Source: Gammaproteobacteria bacterium (lineage in GTDB: Bacteria > Pseudomonadota > Gammaproteobacteria > Competibacterales > Competibacteraceae). From it: a stretch of DNA of 64,000 nucleotides. The stretch is taken from assembly GCA_024234995.1 (NCBI GenBank), contig JACKNF010000002.1:124001-188000 (forward strand). The letters are read 5' to 3'. How positions within the stretch are numbered: the stretch's first letter is position 1; the number at the start of each line of letters is the position of its first letter. Position numbers and translations under genes: made by a program. Below, one piece after another: positions 25,929 to 35,541 of the stretch. The notes beneath the pieces were generated by a model that saw only the letters and a program-made list of their open reading frames with translations, made no database searches and had not been told where the DNA came from.

Positions 25929-27170
25929 GTGGCCAAGCGGCGAGTGGTAGTGACCGGTATGGGTATCGTATCGCCCGTCGGCAGCACCGTGGAGACAGCC
26001 TGGAACAGCATTTTGGCCGGTCGCAGCGGGATCAGACCAGTAACCGCTTTTGATGTCAGCGCGTTTCCGGTGCGCATCGGCGGGGCAGTGAAGGATTTTC
26101 AGGTCGAGCAGTATCTGAATCCTAAGGAAGCCAAAAAAATGGATGCTTTCATTCATTATGGTATCGGTGCAGCGATACAGGCGATCCAGGACTCGGGACT
26201 TGAAGTCACCGAGGCCAATGCCGAACGGATTGGAACTTACATCGGTTCCGGCATCGGCGGGTTGCCAGGTATTGAAGAAGGGCACTCGGCCTTTCTAAAG
26301 GGCGGGCCGCGCCGGCTAACGCCGTTTTTTGTACCGCGCAGCATTATCAATATGGTGTCGGGCAATTTGTCGATTATGTACGGCATCAAGGGTCCAAACT
26401 TGGCGATTGTCACCGCATGCACCACAGGTACGCACAGCATTGGTCTAGCAGGCCGGTTGATTGCCTATGGCGATGCCGATGTGATGATTGCCGGCGGTGC
26501 GGAAATGGCTACGACGCCCACGGGGTTATGCGGTTTCGCGGCGGCGCGCGCCTTGTCGGTGCGTAATGATGAACCGGAAAAGGCCAGCCGCCCCTGGGAT
26601 CAAGACCGGGATGGTTTCGTGTTAAGTGACGGTGCTGGCGTGGTGGTGCTGGAGGAATATGAACACGCCAGGAAGCGCGGCGCCCGGATTTATGCGGAGC
26701 TGATCGGTTTCGGCATGAGCGGTGATGCTTACCATATGACCCTGCCATCGCCCGATGGCGATGGTGCCCGGCGGGCAATGGTCAATGCCTTGCGTGATGC
26801 GGAAATCAATCCTGAGGCGGTGGATTATATCAATGCCCACGGTACGTCTACTCCTGCTGGCGATAAGATTGAAAGCGACGCTGCCAAGGCCGTATTTGGC
26901 GATCATGCTTACCGCTTGGCGATGAGTTCGACTAAGTCAATGACCGGTCATATGCTGGGTGCGGCGGGTGGTGTTGAAGCAATCTTTGCCGTATTGGCGT
27001 TGCGGGATCAGGTCGCGCCGCCAACAATCAATTTGGATCAACCAGAAGCCGGTTGTGATCTCAATTACGTGCCGCATACTACGCAGGAGCGGCGCATGCA
27101 GGTGGTACTGTCCAATTCGTTCGGTTTTGGCGGCACCAACGGCACGGTCGTGTTTCGTCGCCTGGATTGA
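25929..27170 (+). CDS. fabF: 3-oxoacyl-ACP synthase II FabF
   Basis: 413 residues with a GTG start (MAKRRVVVTGMG). The condensing triad is intact: C164 in VTACTTGTHS, His in NAHGTSTPAGD and His in KSMTGHMLGAAGG. FabF elongates acyl-ACP and sets chain length and the palmitoleate-to-vaccenate step. The GFGGTNGT C-terminus is normal. Confidence 0.96.
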   Translation: MAKRRVVVTGMGIVSPVGSTVETAWNSILAGRSGIRPVTAFDVSAFPVRIGGAVKDFQVEQYLNPKEAKKMDAFIHYGIGAAIQAIQDSGLEVTEANAERIGTYIGSGIGGLPGIEEGHSAFLKGGPRRLTPFFVPRSIINMVSGNLSIMYGIKGPNLAIVTACTTGTHSIGLAGRLIAYGDADVMIAGGAEMATTPTGLCGFAAARALSVRNDEPEKASRPWDQDRDGFVLSDGAGVVVLEEYEHARKRGARIYAELIGFGMSGDAYHMTLPSPDGDGARRAMVNALRDAEINPEAVDYINAHGTSTPAGDKIESDAAKAVFGDHAYRLAMSSTKSMTGHMLGAAGGVEAIFAVLALRDQVAPPTINLDQPEAGCDLNYVPHTTQERRMQVVLSNSFGFGGTNGTVVFRRLD

Positions 27171-27254
27171 GTGCATCAGTCCGGTTGTTCTTCGGCAGGC
27201 ATTTTCAAACTGCCCTGATGTGCGGACCACCTCTCCTTTTTCAAAGAAGGGATC

Positions 27255-28268
27255 ATGCGCTTTAGGCGGCTTCGATGGCTGCTGGTGCAGGTGCTGGCGT
27301 TTGGGTTGGCGATATCCCTGATTTTTGCGGATTATCAGCGGTTTCTTGATGCCCCTCTAGACGTTCCTGCGGATGGCCAGGTGTTGGAGGTTAAGCCTGG
27401 AATGGGAATCGCTGATATCACCCGGCGTTTGCAACAGCAACCCGGATTGTCCCGTCCTGCGCTCTATCTAAAAGCCTACGCCCAGCTGAATGGTCTGGCT
27501 CTCCGTCTCAAAGCAGGCGAATATGCCCTGTCTCCCGGCATGACCCCGCGCGCACTGATCGAACGGATTGTGGCTGGCCGGGTGATTCAATATCCGTTGA
27601 CAGTGGTGGAGGGGTGGACATTTCGCCAGTTGCGGCAGGCGCTGACCCGGCATCCTAAGCTTGCACAGACCCTGCATGGGTTGAGCGATGCGGAAGTAAT
27701 GGCCCGGCTGGGCTTGCCGGGTGAATATCCCGAGGGGCGATTCTTGCCCGATACCTACCATTTTCCCGCAGGCTTTACGGATGAAGCATTCTTACGGCGG
27801 GCACTGACAGCAATGGACCAGCGCTTGGCTGAAATTTGGCAGCGGCGTGCGCCTGACCTGCCACTGGACAATCCCTATCAGGTGATGATTCTGGCTTCGA
27901 TCGTTGAAAAAGAAACCGGTCTGCCGACAGAACGTCCGGAAGTCGCTGGGGTATTTGTGCGGCGTCTACGCAAGGGAATGCCCCTGCAAACCGATCCGGC
28001 GGTGATTTACGGGCTGGGTGAGGCATTCGATGGTGATCTCAGGCGCCGGGATTTAACAACGGACACCCCCTACAACACTTATACCCGTAAAGGATTACCG
28101 CCTACGCCCATTGCGCTGCCGGGCGCGGAGGCATTGAATGCCGTAGTGAATCCAGCTTCTGGCGATGCGTTGTATTTCGTCGCTGATGGCGCAGGCGGCC
28201 ATGTATTTTCCCGAACGCTCGATGAACACAATCGGGCAGTCAGACGCTATCAGTTGCAGGGGAGATGA
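27255..28268 (+). CDS. mltG: Endolytic transglycosylase MltG
   Basis: 337 residues. One N-terminal membrane segment (about 5-25) anchors a periplasmic YceG domain with LPDTYHFPAGF, the catalytic-Glu segment ILASIVEKETGLPTERP and YNTYTRKGLPPTPIALPG. MltG cuts nascent glycan strands and influences their length. It follows fabF directly; the pabC gene usually between them is missing. The tmk start is 1 base after its stop. Confidence 0.94.
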   Translation: MRFRRLRWLLVQVLAFGLAISLIFADYQRFLDAPLDVPADGQVLEVKPGMGIADITRRLQQQPGLSRPALYLKAYAQLNGLALRLKAGEYALSPGMTPRALIERIVAGRVIQYPLTVVEGWTFRQLRQALTRHPKLAQTLHGLSDAEVMARLGLPGEYPEGRFLPDTYHFPAGFTDEAFLRRALTAMDQRLAEIWQRRAPDLPLDNPYQVMILASIVEKETGLPTERPEVAGVFVRRLRKGMPLQTDPAVIYGLGEAFDGDLRRRDLTTDTPYNTYTRKGLPPTPIALPGAEALNAVVNPASGDALYFVADGAGGHVFSRTLDEHNRAVRRYQLQGR

Positions 28269-28269
28269 A

Positions 28270-28890
28270 ATGCTTGGTCGATTCATCGTTGCCGAGGGCA
28301 TTGAAGGCGCAGGTAAGACGACGCAGCTTGCTTTGATGCGTGCATATTTGGAGCAGGCCGGTTGCCGGGTCGTGGTCACCCGCGAGCCGGGCGGTACGGC
28401 GCTGGGTGAAGCGATTCGTCATCTGCTACTCGGGCATTGTCATGATGGCATGGCGTTGACCACCGAAACGTTACTGATGTTCGCGGCCCGTGCCGAGCAT
28501 CTGGAGCAGGTGATCCGTCCCGCGCTGGTTCGGGGTGATTGGGTGCTATGTGACCGGTTCACCGAAGCGACTTACGCCTACCAGGGCGGCGGGCGCGGCC
28601 TGTCTTTGGAGCGAATCGCAGCTTTAGAAACGTGGGTACAAGGCCAACTGTGTCCGGATTTGACGCTGCTGTTTGATTTGCCGGTAGAAGTAGGATTGAC
28701 GCGTGCTGGAAAGCGTGGCACGGCGGATCGCTTTGAAAAGGAGGACAGGGAATTTTTTGAGCGGGTCCGGGCAACCTATCTGGAGCGCGCTTCCCAATAT
28801 CCTGACCGTTATTGGATCGTGGATGCGAACCAGCCGGTCGAGGCTGTTTGGAGCGAAGTCGAAAGCCTTCTCGCAGCGATGACATCATAA
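28270..28890 (+). CDS. tmk: Thymidylate kinase
   Basis: 206 residues from ATG 28270, which directly follows the mltG stop. P-loop GIEGAGKTTQ, the DR(F/Y) motif CDRFTEATYAYQGGGRG and the lid region RAGKRGTADRFEKED are present. It phosphorylates dTMP to dTDP. Upstream in-frame sequence to 28165 overlaps mltG and is not part of the gene. The holB gene often found next is absent. Confidence 0.95.
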   Translation: MLGRFIVAEGIEGAGKTTQLALMRAYLEQAGCRVVVTREPGGTALGEAIRHLLLGHCHDGMALTTETLLMFAARAEHLEQVIRPALVRGDWVLCDRFTEATYAYQGGGRGLSLERIAALETWVQGQLCPDLTLLFDLPVEVGLTRAGKRGTADRFEKEDREFFERVRATYLERASQYPDRYWIVDANQPVEAVWSEVESLLAAMTS

Positions 28891-28965
28891 AGCGCTAACC
28901 CCGCAAACCGGTTATGCTATGCGCCTGCTGGTATCCCTACGCAACCTCGATTCAGGATTATCGCG

Positions 28966-30189
28966 ATGAGTCACTTCTCTATTACCCGCGAATGGTTTGA
29001 TCAAGTCATGGTCCCTAATTACGCGCCGGCGGCCATCATCCCGGTACGTGGCGAAGGCTCCCGCCTATGGGATCAGCAAGGACGAGACTACATCGACTTT
29101 GCCGGGGGCATTGCCGTGACCGGCTTGGGCCACGCCCATCCTCACTTGGTGGCGGCGCTGACCGGACAGGCACAAAAGCTTTGGCATGTCAGCAATGTCC
29201 TGACCAATGAACCAGCGCTGAAACTGGCTCGCCGGTTGTGTGATCTGACCTTTGCCGAACGGGTGTTCTTCGCCAATTCCGGCGCTGAAGCGAATGAAGC
29301 AGCGCTCAAGCTGGCTCGCAAATACGCGGCTGATCATGGCAAGGCGGACAAGCATGAAATTATTGCCTGCAGCCAGTCATTCCACGGCCGCACGCTGTTC
29401 ACCGTGACCGTCGGCGGTCAGCCCAAGTATACCCAGGGCTTTGAACCGTTGCCGCCGGGTATCACCCACGTTCCGTTCAACGATCTGGATACTTTTGCCG
29501 CGACTATTTCCGGCCGCACCTGCGCGGTGATCATCGAGCCGGTGCAAGGCGAGGGCGGTGTGACCTGCGCGACCCCGGAATTTTTGCAAGGGCTGCGTGA
29601 ACTGTGTGATCGTCACCAGGCGTTGTTGATTTTCGACGAAGTGCAGTGCGGCAATGGGCGCAGCGGGCATCTCTACGCCTACATGGCGTATGGCATCATC
29701 CCTGATATCTTGACGACGGCGAAGGGACTCGGCGGCGGTTTCCCGATCAGCGCCATGCTCACCACTGCCGGGATCGCTCAGAGTCTCAATGTTGGCAGCC
29801 ACGGCACGACCTATGGTGGTAATCCGCTGGGTTGCGCGGTAGCTGGTGCAGTGCTGGATATCATCAGTGATCCTGAGCTGCTGGCTGGAGTCCAGCGCAA
29901 ACATGACGTGTTCATGGCCGGTTTACAACGGATCAATCAGCGATTTGGTTTATTCCGGGAACTGCGCGGCATGGGTTTGCTGCTCGGTTGTGAACTGATC
30001 GAGACCTGGCAAGGGCGCAGCCGGGATTTCATCAAAGCAGCGCTGGATGAGGGGCTGCTGGTGCTCGTCGCCGGGCCAGACGTGATCCGGCTGGCGCCAT
30101 CGCTGATCATTCCCGATGAATTGATCGAAGAGGGTTTTCAACGTCTTGAGCGGGCCATTGCGCGCCTGGTCTCCCTGACGACTGCTTAA
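28966..30189 (+). CDS. argD: Acetylornithine-type aminotransferase (class III)
   Basis: 407 residues of the class III PLP transaminase family. FFANSGAEANEAALKLARK (phosphate-binding), HGRTLFTVTVGGQPKY, IIEPVQGEGGV, the Asp of IFDEVQCGNGRSG and the PLP-lysine in TTAKGLGGGFPISAM are visible. These match ArgD/AstC, which make N-acetylornithine or act on succinylornithine or succinyldiaminopimelate. ArgD is the best name by overall similarity; no arg genes adjoin it. A strong terminator follows. Confidence 0.85.
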   Translation: MSHFSITREWFDQVMVPNYAPAAIIPVRGEGSRLWDQQGRDYIDFAGGIAVTGLGHAHPHLVAALTGQAQKLWHVSNVLTNEPALKLARRLCDLTFAERVFFANSGAEANEAALKLARKYAADHGKADKHEIIACSQSFHGRTLFTVTVGGQPKYTQGFEPLPPGITHVPFNDLDTFAATISGRTCAVIIEPVQGEGGVTCATPEFLQGLRELCDRHQALLIFDEVQCGNGRSGHLYAYMAYGIIPDILTTAKGLGGGFPISAMLTTAGIAQSLNVGSHGTTYGGNPLGCAVAGAVLDIISDPELLAGVQRKHDVFMAGLQRINQRFGLFRELRGMGLLLGCELIETWQGRSRDFIKAALDEGLLVLVAGPDVIRLAPSLIIPDELIEEGFQRLERAIARLVSLTTA

Positions 30190-30196
30190 ATCCCGG

Positions 30197-30224
30197 TTGG
30201 GTTGCCGGAAAAACGGCAACCCAA
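30197..30224 (+). terminator. Strong hairpin after argD
   Basis: A perfect 11-bp stem (TTGGGTTGCCG/CGGCAACCCAA) with a 6-base loop GAAAAA, 8 bp after the argD stop, followed by TCTACTTTTCT. It should end the tmk/argD transcripts. Confidence 0.7.
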
Positions 30225-30265
30225 TCTACTTTTCTCCGAATGCCTTTCAGGCAAGGAGTTGGTTT

Positions 30266-30421
30266 ATGCAACGTGATAAAGCGGAACCCATACAAGTCAT
30301 ATGCCCGAAATGCCGGTATACCTCAATTATCTACATTCCTATTGAGGCGATGCCGCGTTGCCCCGAATGCGGAACGCCTATGGTTATTAAGGAACTGTTG
30401 GATGAAGGCAAGTCGACCTAA
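30266..30421 (+). CDS. Small zinc-ribbon protein
   Basis: 51 residues from ATG 30266, placed by AAGGAG at 30253-30258. Two CPxC knuckles (ICPKCRYTS and RCPECGTPM) form a probable zinc ribbon like those of rubredoxin-like or FmdB-like small proteins. The role is unknown; such ribbons bind nucleic acid or protein partners. It is a single gene after the argD terminator and the last apparently intact conserved gene before the decay zone. Confidence 0.7.
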   Translation: MQRDKAEPIQVICPKCRYTSIIYIPIEAMPRCPECGTPMVIKELLDEGKST

Positions 30422-30565
30422 GTATGGCTCAAGTCTGCTTTCGTTTGTCGTTCGTTGGGTAGTTTTGATCTCTGCTTATCTTTAATGATACAAAATAAGC
30501 GGAACAGATAATCGCTTGTTGTCGCGGACGCTTCCCATCTGCCGCCCTGTTAGGCAACTTAGGAA

Positions 30566-31234
30566 ATGTATATTTCAATCGAAGTGCCAGAAATTTGTGA
30601 ATATCCCCAGGGTTTTCCAAAATACTGGTTGAAGTCCATGTTTATTGGCACTGTCTCGCAGAATTATCAGGTTAATGCTTTGGTTGGCACATATATTCGG
30701 CTTGTCGAAGCAGCGCTCGTCGAGTATCAGCTTGGCACATCAATGTTGCAGAAATTCTGGGGTACTCATACTTCAATCAATCTCAGAGCAATGTATCGAT
30801 CAATATCACACTTTGAAAGCTGCCTCTTAGATATGCATCGGGCGATCAATTGCTACAGGCGACTGCGGCGGCACAAGGATCAGCATCCGCTCTGCCTAGC
30901 CCTTAACATCGAAAAGCCCAGTTTTGCTGCAGATCCTGTGGCCGACCAGCTTCGACTGATACGCAATGAAATCTATCATCTGGACGAAGCGGTCATTGAT
31001 GGACGTGTTCAGGAAGGACAACCCTTCGCGCTCAAGCCTGATGGACCAGAGACACCCCACCCAATTGAGTTGAATCAGACCATAAAGTCGATAGATCGTC
31101 TTATTATCGGACAGCGCGAGTTACTATTTAGCTCATTGGCGGAGTGGCTCACGGAGATGGGGCGATATGCCGAGAAAATCGCCGACTTCGGCCCAGACCG
31201 CAAGGCAGGTTCAGCAACAAGTGGGACTGATTGA
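30566..31234 (+). CDS. Hypothetical protein, 3' end inside a direct repeat
   Basis: 222 residues, not recognised. Predicted mostly helical, with a cluster CLLDMHRAINCYRRLRRHK and LRLIRNEIYHLDEA, which resembles HEPN- or AbiV-like all-alpha proteins (R-N-x(n)-H-type pattern RNEIYH) but I do not claim the family. The last 47 residues (from about base 31093) are encoded within a 183-bp sequence repeated downstream at 32136. Base composition is more AT-rich than the housekeeping genes, and the setting of degenerate mobile elements suggests acquisition. Confidence 0.5.
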   Translation: MYISIEVPEICEYPQGFPKYWLKSMFIGTVSQNYQVNALVGTYIRLVEAALVEYQLGTSMLQKFWGTHTSINLRAMYRSISHFESCLLDMHRAINCYRRLRRHKDQHPLCLALNIEKPSFAADPVADQLRLIRNEIYHLDEAVIDGRVQEGQPFALKPDGPETPHPIELNQTIKSIDRLIIGQRELLFSSLAEWLTEMGRYAEKIADFGPDRKAGSATSGTD

Positions 31235-31275
31235 CCCCCTTGCTCAAGCGGATGCTTCACATCTGCCATCCTATC
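31093..31275. repeat. 183-bp direct repeat, copy 1
   Basis: Matches 32136-32318 base for base as far as I could compare, starting AGATCGTCTTATTATCGG and ending GCCATCCTATC. It includes the 3' end of the hypothetical gene and 41 bp after its stop. The two copies bracket an 860-bp degenerate insertion sequence. Confidence 0.9.
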
Positions 31276-32135
31276 CGTTAGTCCGTTGCAATTGGACATA
31301 ACCACAGATCGCCGCAAAGAGATGATTGCGAATGGCGGTGGGTTGTCGGGCCTGAAAATGCTCGATGTGGCACGCACTTGTTTGAGCGTCCGATGATGCT
31401 GCTCGATTTGCCAGTGTTGGTCGTGGAGCTTGAGGAAAGCAGGACGATCAAGCGACCCAATCACTCGTCGTTCGGCTGATACAAGGCATGTAATGGTGTG
31501 GTTGGTTTTCAACCACTCCCGAAACACTTTGATAATGCCGAATCCCCGGGAGAATTTTTGAAACGAGCCAAATCTTCAGGAATCGCCAGTTATTTGTACC
31601 TGGAGCCATTGGCCTTTTCACAAGAAACCCGACGGTTGCTTTCCAGCGCAAAGAAGAAATCCCCGATGATGGTTTAATCATCTTGAGATTTGCTGCGCTA
31701 CTATGTATCGCCGGTATAATGATTGATCGGTGTAATATAACGTGATCAGATTGATCCCTTTCTTACGCCATGATGTTTTTTGACCAGAAATGCCCAAGGC
31801 CATCAATTGGCTGTACGGTTTATCAAGACACTGTCGTCGACACTGATCATTACCGCCTTCAAATTCAAGCCGGAGCAGGCTTCCTCGAACAAATCGCGGG
31901 GGTGTAGTCTTCGCGGGCAAAACCAGTTGACGCTATCGCCATGGCTGATCTCCATGATCTCTGCCAAGCGATTCCCCGTTGGCGAATGCGGCTCACCCAA
32001 CAAAAAAGAAACATACATCGCCAAAGTGCAGCACTTGTCGAATAGGCGACGACAGCTCATCGGCTTGAAAACCTTCGTGGGCCAGAGTTCGTCTTTACCG
32101 ACCACATCATACGGTGCGCCAATGCGTAAGCTCTA
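31276..32135 (-). mobile_element. Degenerate DDE transposase insertion sequence
   Basis: Minus-strand fragments in different frames add up to one transposase. From 32105 down: RLAEIMEISHGDSVNWF, PRDLFEEACSGLNL, ISVDDSVL, DKPYSQLMALG, KKGINLITLYYTD, FREWLKTNHTITCLVSAERR, HDQHWQIEQHHRTLKQV and, after another shift, HIEHFQARQPTAIRNHLFAA. The VDDSVLDKPYS segment holds a catalytic Asp and the WQIEQHHRTLKQ segment the catalytic Glu of an IS4/IS701-like DDE enzyme. At least four frameshifts and a likely internal deletion mean it is inactive. No clear terminal inverted repeats were found. Confidence 0.75.
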
Positions 32136-32318
32136 AGATCGTCTTATTATCGGACAGCGCGAGTTACTATTTAGCTCATTGGCGGAGTGGCTCACGGAGA
32201 TGGGGCGATATGCCGAGAAAATCGCCGACTTCGGCCCAGACCGCAAGGCAGGTTCAGCAACAAGTGGGACTGATTGACCCCCTTGCTCAAGCGGATGCTT
32301 CACATCTGCCATCCTATC
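32136..32318. repeat. 183-bp direct repeat, copy 2
   Basis: Second copy of 31093-31275. Here it contains only the orphan 3' end of the hypothetical gene. It abuts the degenerate insertion sequence on its left and a different, IS5-type element on its right. Confidence 0.9.
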
Positions 32319-32334
32319 AAATTGAATACTGTAG

Positions 32335-33078
32335 TCACGAGATGTTGGCCCAGAGAGCGATACATCGGATGTGGACGGCGGCGAGGAAAGAGGCGGTGTT
32401 TTTGGCGTATCTTGTAGCGATGCCGCGCCAGCGTTTGAGGTGCAGAAAGGCGTTCTCGACGAGATGGCGCAGCTTGTACAGATCCTCGTCGTAAGGCCTC
32501 TGGATTGAACAGTTTTTCTTCGGCAGGATGACAGGGTTCATCTTCTGCGCCGTCGCCTGTTCGAGATCGCATCCGTATCGCAGAGCTTTATCCCGAAGAT
32601 GATCATCAATGCCTTCAATCAGTTTGAAACCTGTGTGCAATCATGTTTGCTGTAGTGATAACGCGACTTGACGGCATATGACGCATCCACCGCCAGATGT
32701 ATTTTGTGATGGGCCCTGCAGCTCCTCTCCTGATTACCGCCTCTGGCTCCCACCGCATGGGGATGGACTTGCAGTGGCTGGCGTCGATCATCAACCATTC
32801 GCCAATCCGGCTCGTGATCAGAATTTCCAAACTGTTCTCCCACGCCCGCATCGCCAGCGGATGAAACGGCGATGCGTCATTGCTCCAGCCGCCATAGTCA
32901 GGGTGGCAAGTCTCATACAGCGCACCGTTCTTAAAATCAGGGTACAGCATTGATAAAGGCGGTTGTCTTTGGCAGTACCCTTTGAATTACCCTTGCGCCC
33001 CGGCAGGTGCGGTTCCAGCAATGCCCAGGTTTCATCGGAAAGATCGTGACGGTGATGGGCAGGTTTCGAGTATTTCAT
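32335..33078 (-). mobile_element. Degenerate IS5-family transposase
   Basis: Minus-strand pieces in shifting frames: MKYSKPAHHRHDLSDETWAL and LEPHLPGRKGNSKGTAKDNR at the start, DYGGWSN and THRRFIRW, LEILITSRIGEWLMIDASHC (first catalytic Asp), HPHAVGARGGNQ and KIHLAVDAS (second Asp region), and a final intact block with YDEDLYKLRHLVENAFLHLK (catalytic Glu) and RWRGIATRYAKNTASFLAAV. This matches IS5-family (IS427-like) transposases. Several frameshifts make it non-functional unless some are programmed. Terminal inverted repeats not identified. Confidence 0.82.
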
Positions 33079-33166
33079 GCAGGCCTCCTTCTCTGGCCTG
33101 CCGATCCTCATATCTTGTCGCGGCTACTTTATCGATGGTTCATCAGCCGCTTATCGCGTTTTTACT

Positions 33167-33590
33167 GTGGCCGAAATCATCGGCATCGATCACATCTACA
33201 TCACCGTGTCCGATCTCAACGTATCAGAGCGCTTCTATGACCGAGTCATGGTTGAGGCCCTTGGCTTCCGCAAGAACGAGTTCACTCTTGCAGGCGATCC
33301 ACACATCCAGTACTTCAACCGTTTGTTCGGTTTCGTCTTACAGCCAACGTGTTTATCAAAACACGAATCCCTTTATGCCAGGATTGCATCACTTTTGCCT
33401 GCGGGTCGACTCACCCGTCGAGGTTCACGCTGTCGCTGAGCAACTACGCAGGCTTGGCATCAACGCTACAGAAGCAAAGCTTTATCCAGAGTACGCACCT
33501 GACTACACGGCTACTTTCTTCGAAGATCCAGATTGGTATCCGGCTCGAAGTGACCAACTACCGCCAAAGAGCGCCGCGATCGCCATGACC
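33167..33590 (+). pseudogene. Glyoxalase/VOC-family gene with two frameshifts
   Basis: From GTG 33167: IIGIDHIYITVSDLNVSERF, FGFVLQPT; frame shift near 33340; then PGLHHFCLRVDSPVEVHAVA, APDYTATFFEDPD; second shift near 33535; then GIRLEVTNYRQRA. Together these form one VOC-superfamily metalloprotein of about 140 residues, including the paired His/Glu metal positions. The lesions prevent a full product. It abuts the IS5-type remnant on its left. Confidence 0.75.
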
Positions 33591-33806
33591 ATTAGCCCCA
33601 ACGGACAAGCTAACTGCCTCATATTTTCCAGCAACAATAACGACGCAATCAAATTGCTGGCGCGTGATTAGGCCGATTCGCGATCAGCGGCATGCCTCAC
33701 TGTAGTGTTCCTGTAACAAAATGGGGTGTACTGCTATCCTTAAAAGTCAGCATTTGGCCCCACCCAAATCCTCCTCCCCCAATGGAGAGAGGGGCAAAGG
33801 AGAATT

Positions 33807-34575
33807 CCTGCGAAAACCCGCTTGGTTGCGTTCGCCGCACTGGTTTCGGCGAACCTGTCGCCCTTGGGCTGGAAACTGGAGCAAATTAAAGATGGACTGC
33901 GAGTCTGTCTGAACCCGCTTACATGCCATTGAGATCACCAACAAGCGAAGAGAACATCGGCACGACCCTGATCTGGCGAGTTGATGGCTGAGAATCTGGG
34001 CGCTGTGACTGAACTGGTTGGCGGCTTGGGACGGTATTATCCCGGCATTGATTACCAGCAAGTGCGATATCATCATGACGGCGCAGCCATTACCGCAGAA
34101 CGCGCTAAGACGGTAGGTTACTACCAGACCGTATGCTGGTGGGCCAAACTGTTTTGCTGCGTAAGGGTTGGTTGATAAAATTGAAGTCTTACAGGGGCCT
34201 GAACAATAAAATACCGAATCGCTTCGAAACTGGGCACCACCAGGAGAAATCGCTGCCAGAAGCACATTCCCCAAAGCGCAATACTTCTCTTATGAAACTG
34301 AAGCAGGAAGGCGTCATGGGAAACAGTTTAATGGCAGAGTCGGCAGCAGCTATTTACGACTCGCATGCTCTTCTGGTGGCCAATGTCCCAGCGGGGCGAA
34401 GAGTAAGCTGGTGTTTTCTGGATGAGCCGTTCACTGACGAACCGATTGGCTGGGCTATCGCCCAGGTGATCCTGAATTTCTTAAAGCCATTAATGGCTTC
34501 CTAGTCAAGATCAAAGACGGTGCCTACGCCAAACTGCACCAGAAATGGTTTAGAGTACTGACTGGCTGCAAGACG
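33807..34575 (+). pseudogene. Amino-acid ABC transporter binding protein, decayed
   Basis: An AAAGGAGA ribosome site at 33796-33803 precedes a signal-peptide-like run (KTRLVAFAALVSANLSPLGW) and LEQIKDGLRVCLNP. In other frames follow EITNK, SKCDIIMT, AITAERAKTVGYYQT, MLVGQTVLLRKG, FLDEPFTDEPIGWAIA, GDPEFLKAINGFLVKIKDGA and YAKLHQKWF. This is a family-3 solute-binding protein of the polar amino-acid (GlnH/AapJ-like) group, broken by many frameshifts and stops. It is the first gene of a three-gene transporter operon that is decayed throughout. Confidence 0.8.
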
Positions 34576-34587
34576 TACGGTAGCTGT

Positions 34588-35541
34588 GTCACTAAAACGG
34601 CGTTCGCCCAGTGGCCCTGGCACGAGCCTGGTTGTTATTCTGCTGGGAGCTGGCGATCGGGCTATGGATGGCTACTAAGCAGGTGAACTACGAATGGCGC
34701 TGCGGGCTGGGTTCCGCAATATTTCGCCTACCATGATGATGACTCAAACTGCACCGGTTGCTGGCCAGTTGCCGGGATCCATCCCGATGGCGCTTACAGC
34801 CGGGTGGACGGTTGAATGCTGGCGGCTCGCTGGCTGTCATCACGGTTGGACGGATGCCCCTGAAGGTTGCGGAGGGCGCTCCAGGTTGCGGAAGATCCGG
34901 GAAGTGGAGCAACCCGGCACTGGCAGGTTGGGCCGCTTACTGAGGTCTGTATGGGTCACGATCTGGATCTCGTTGCCTGGGTTCATCGGGCTGATCATCG
35001 GACTTTGGTCGCGGCCTGTGCCGCATCTCAAAAACCCGGCCCCTTGCGTGGATTAGCAGTGCTGTACATTGAACTGATTCGTGCGCCACTGCTGGTGCAG
35101 GTACTGCATCTGTTCTTTATCGGCACAGTATTGAATCTAGACCGGATGGTTGCCGGCATCGGCGCGCTGTCGCTCTTCGTTGGTGCGTACACTGCCGAGA
35201 TCATCCGCGCCGGAATTCAATCCATTCCCAAGGGGCAAACCGAAGCTGCCCGCTCATTGGGGATGAGCGCTGCTGAAACCATGATCCACATCGTGCTGCC
35301 GCAAGCGTTTAAGCGGGTGCTGCCGCCGCTGGCTGGGCAATTTATCAGTCTGATTAAGGATTCTTCCCTGGTGTCGGTGATTGCCATCACTGATTTGACC
35401 AAGAGCGGACGGGAGATTATCACTTCCAGCTTTGCCACCTTTGAAATCTGGTTCACAGTGGCCTTGCTTTACCTGTTGATCACTTCAGTGTTATCGCAAC
35501 TGCTCTTCTGGTTGGAACGGAGGTTTGCCCGCAGTGATTGA
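34588..35541 (+). pseudogene. Amino-acid ABC transporter permease, N-terminal part broken
   Basis: The N-terminal part appears in pieces (AFAQWPWHEPG, QVNYEWRWG with a shift, VPQYFAYHDD). From about 35020 a long open frame runs to 35541 with LRGLAVLYIELIRAPLLVQV, GAYTAEIIRAGIQSIPKGQT, EAARSLGMSAAETMIHIVLP, PPLAGQFISLIKDSSLVSVI and TFEIWFTVALLYLL. The EAA loop (EAARSLG...LPQAF) that contacts the ATPase is intact. It belongs to the HisM/GlnP-type permeases. The open C-terminal part is only half a protein, so the gene is probably dead. Confidence 0.8.

Noticed and set aside
30566..31234. Abortive-infection or HEPN toxin
   Set aside because: Only a weak R-N-x-x-x-H pattern and helical look; not enough to call a defence gene.
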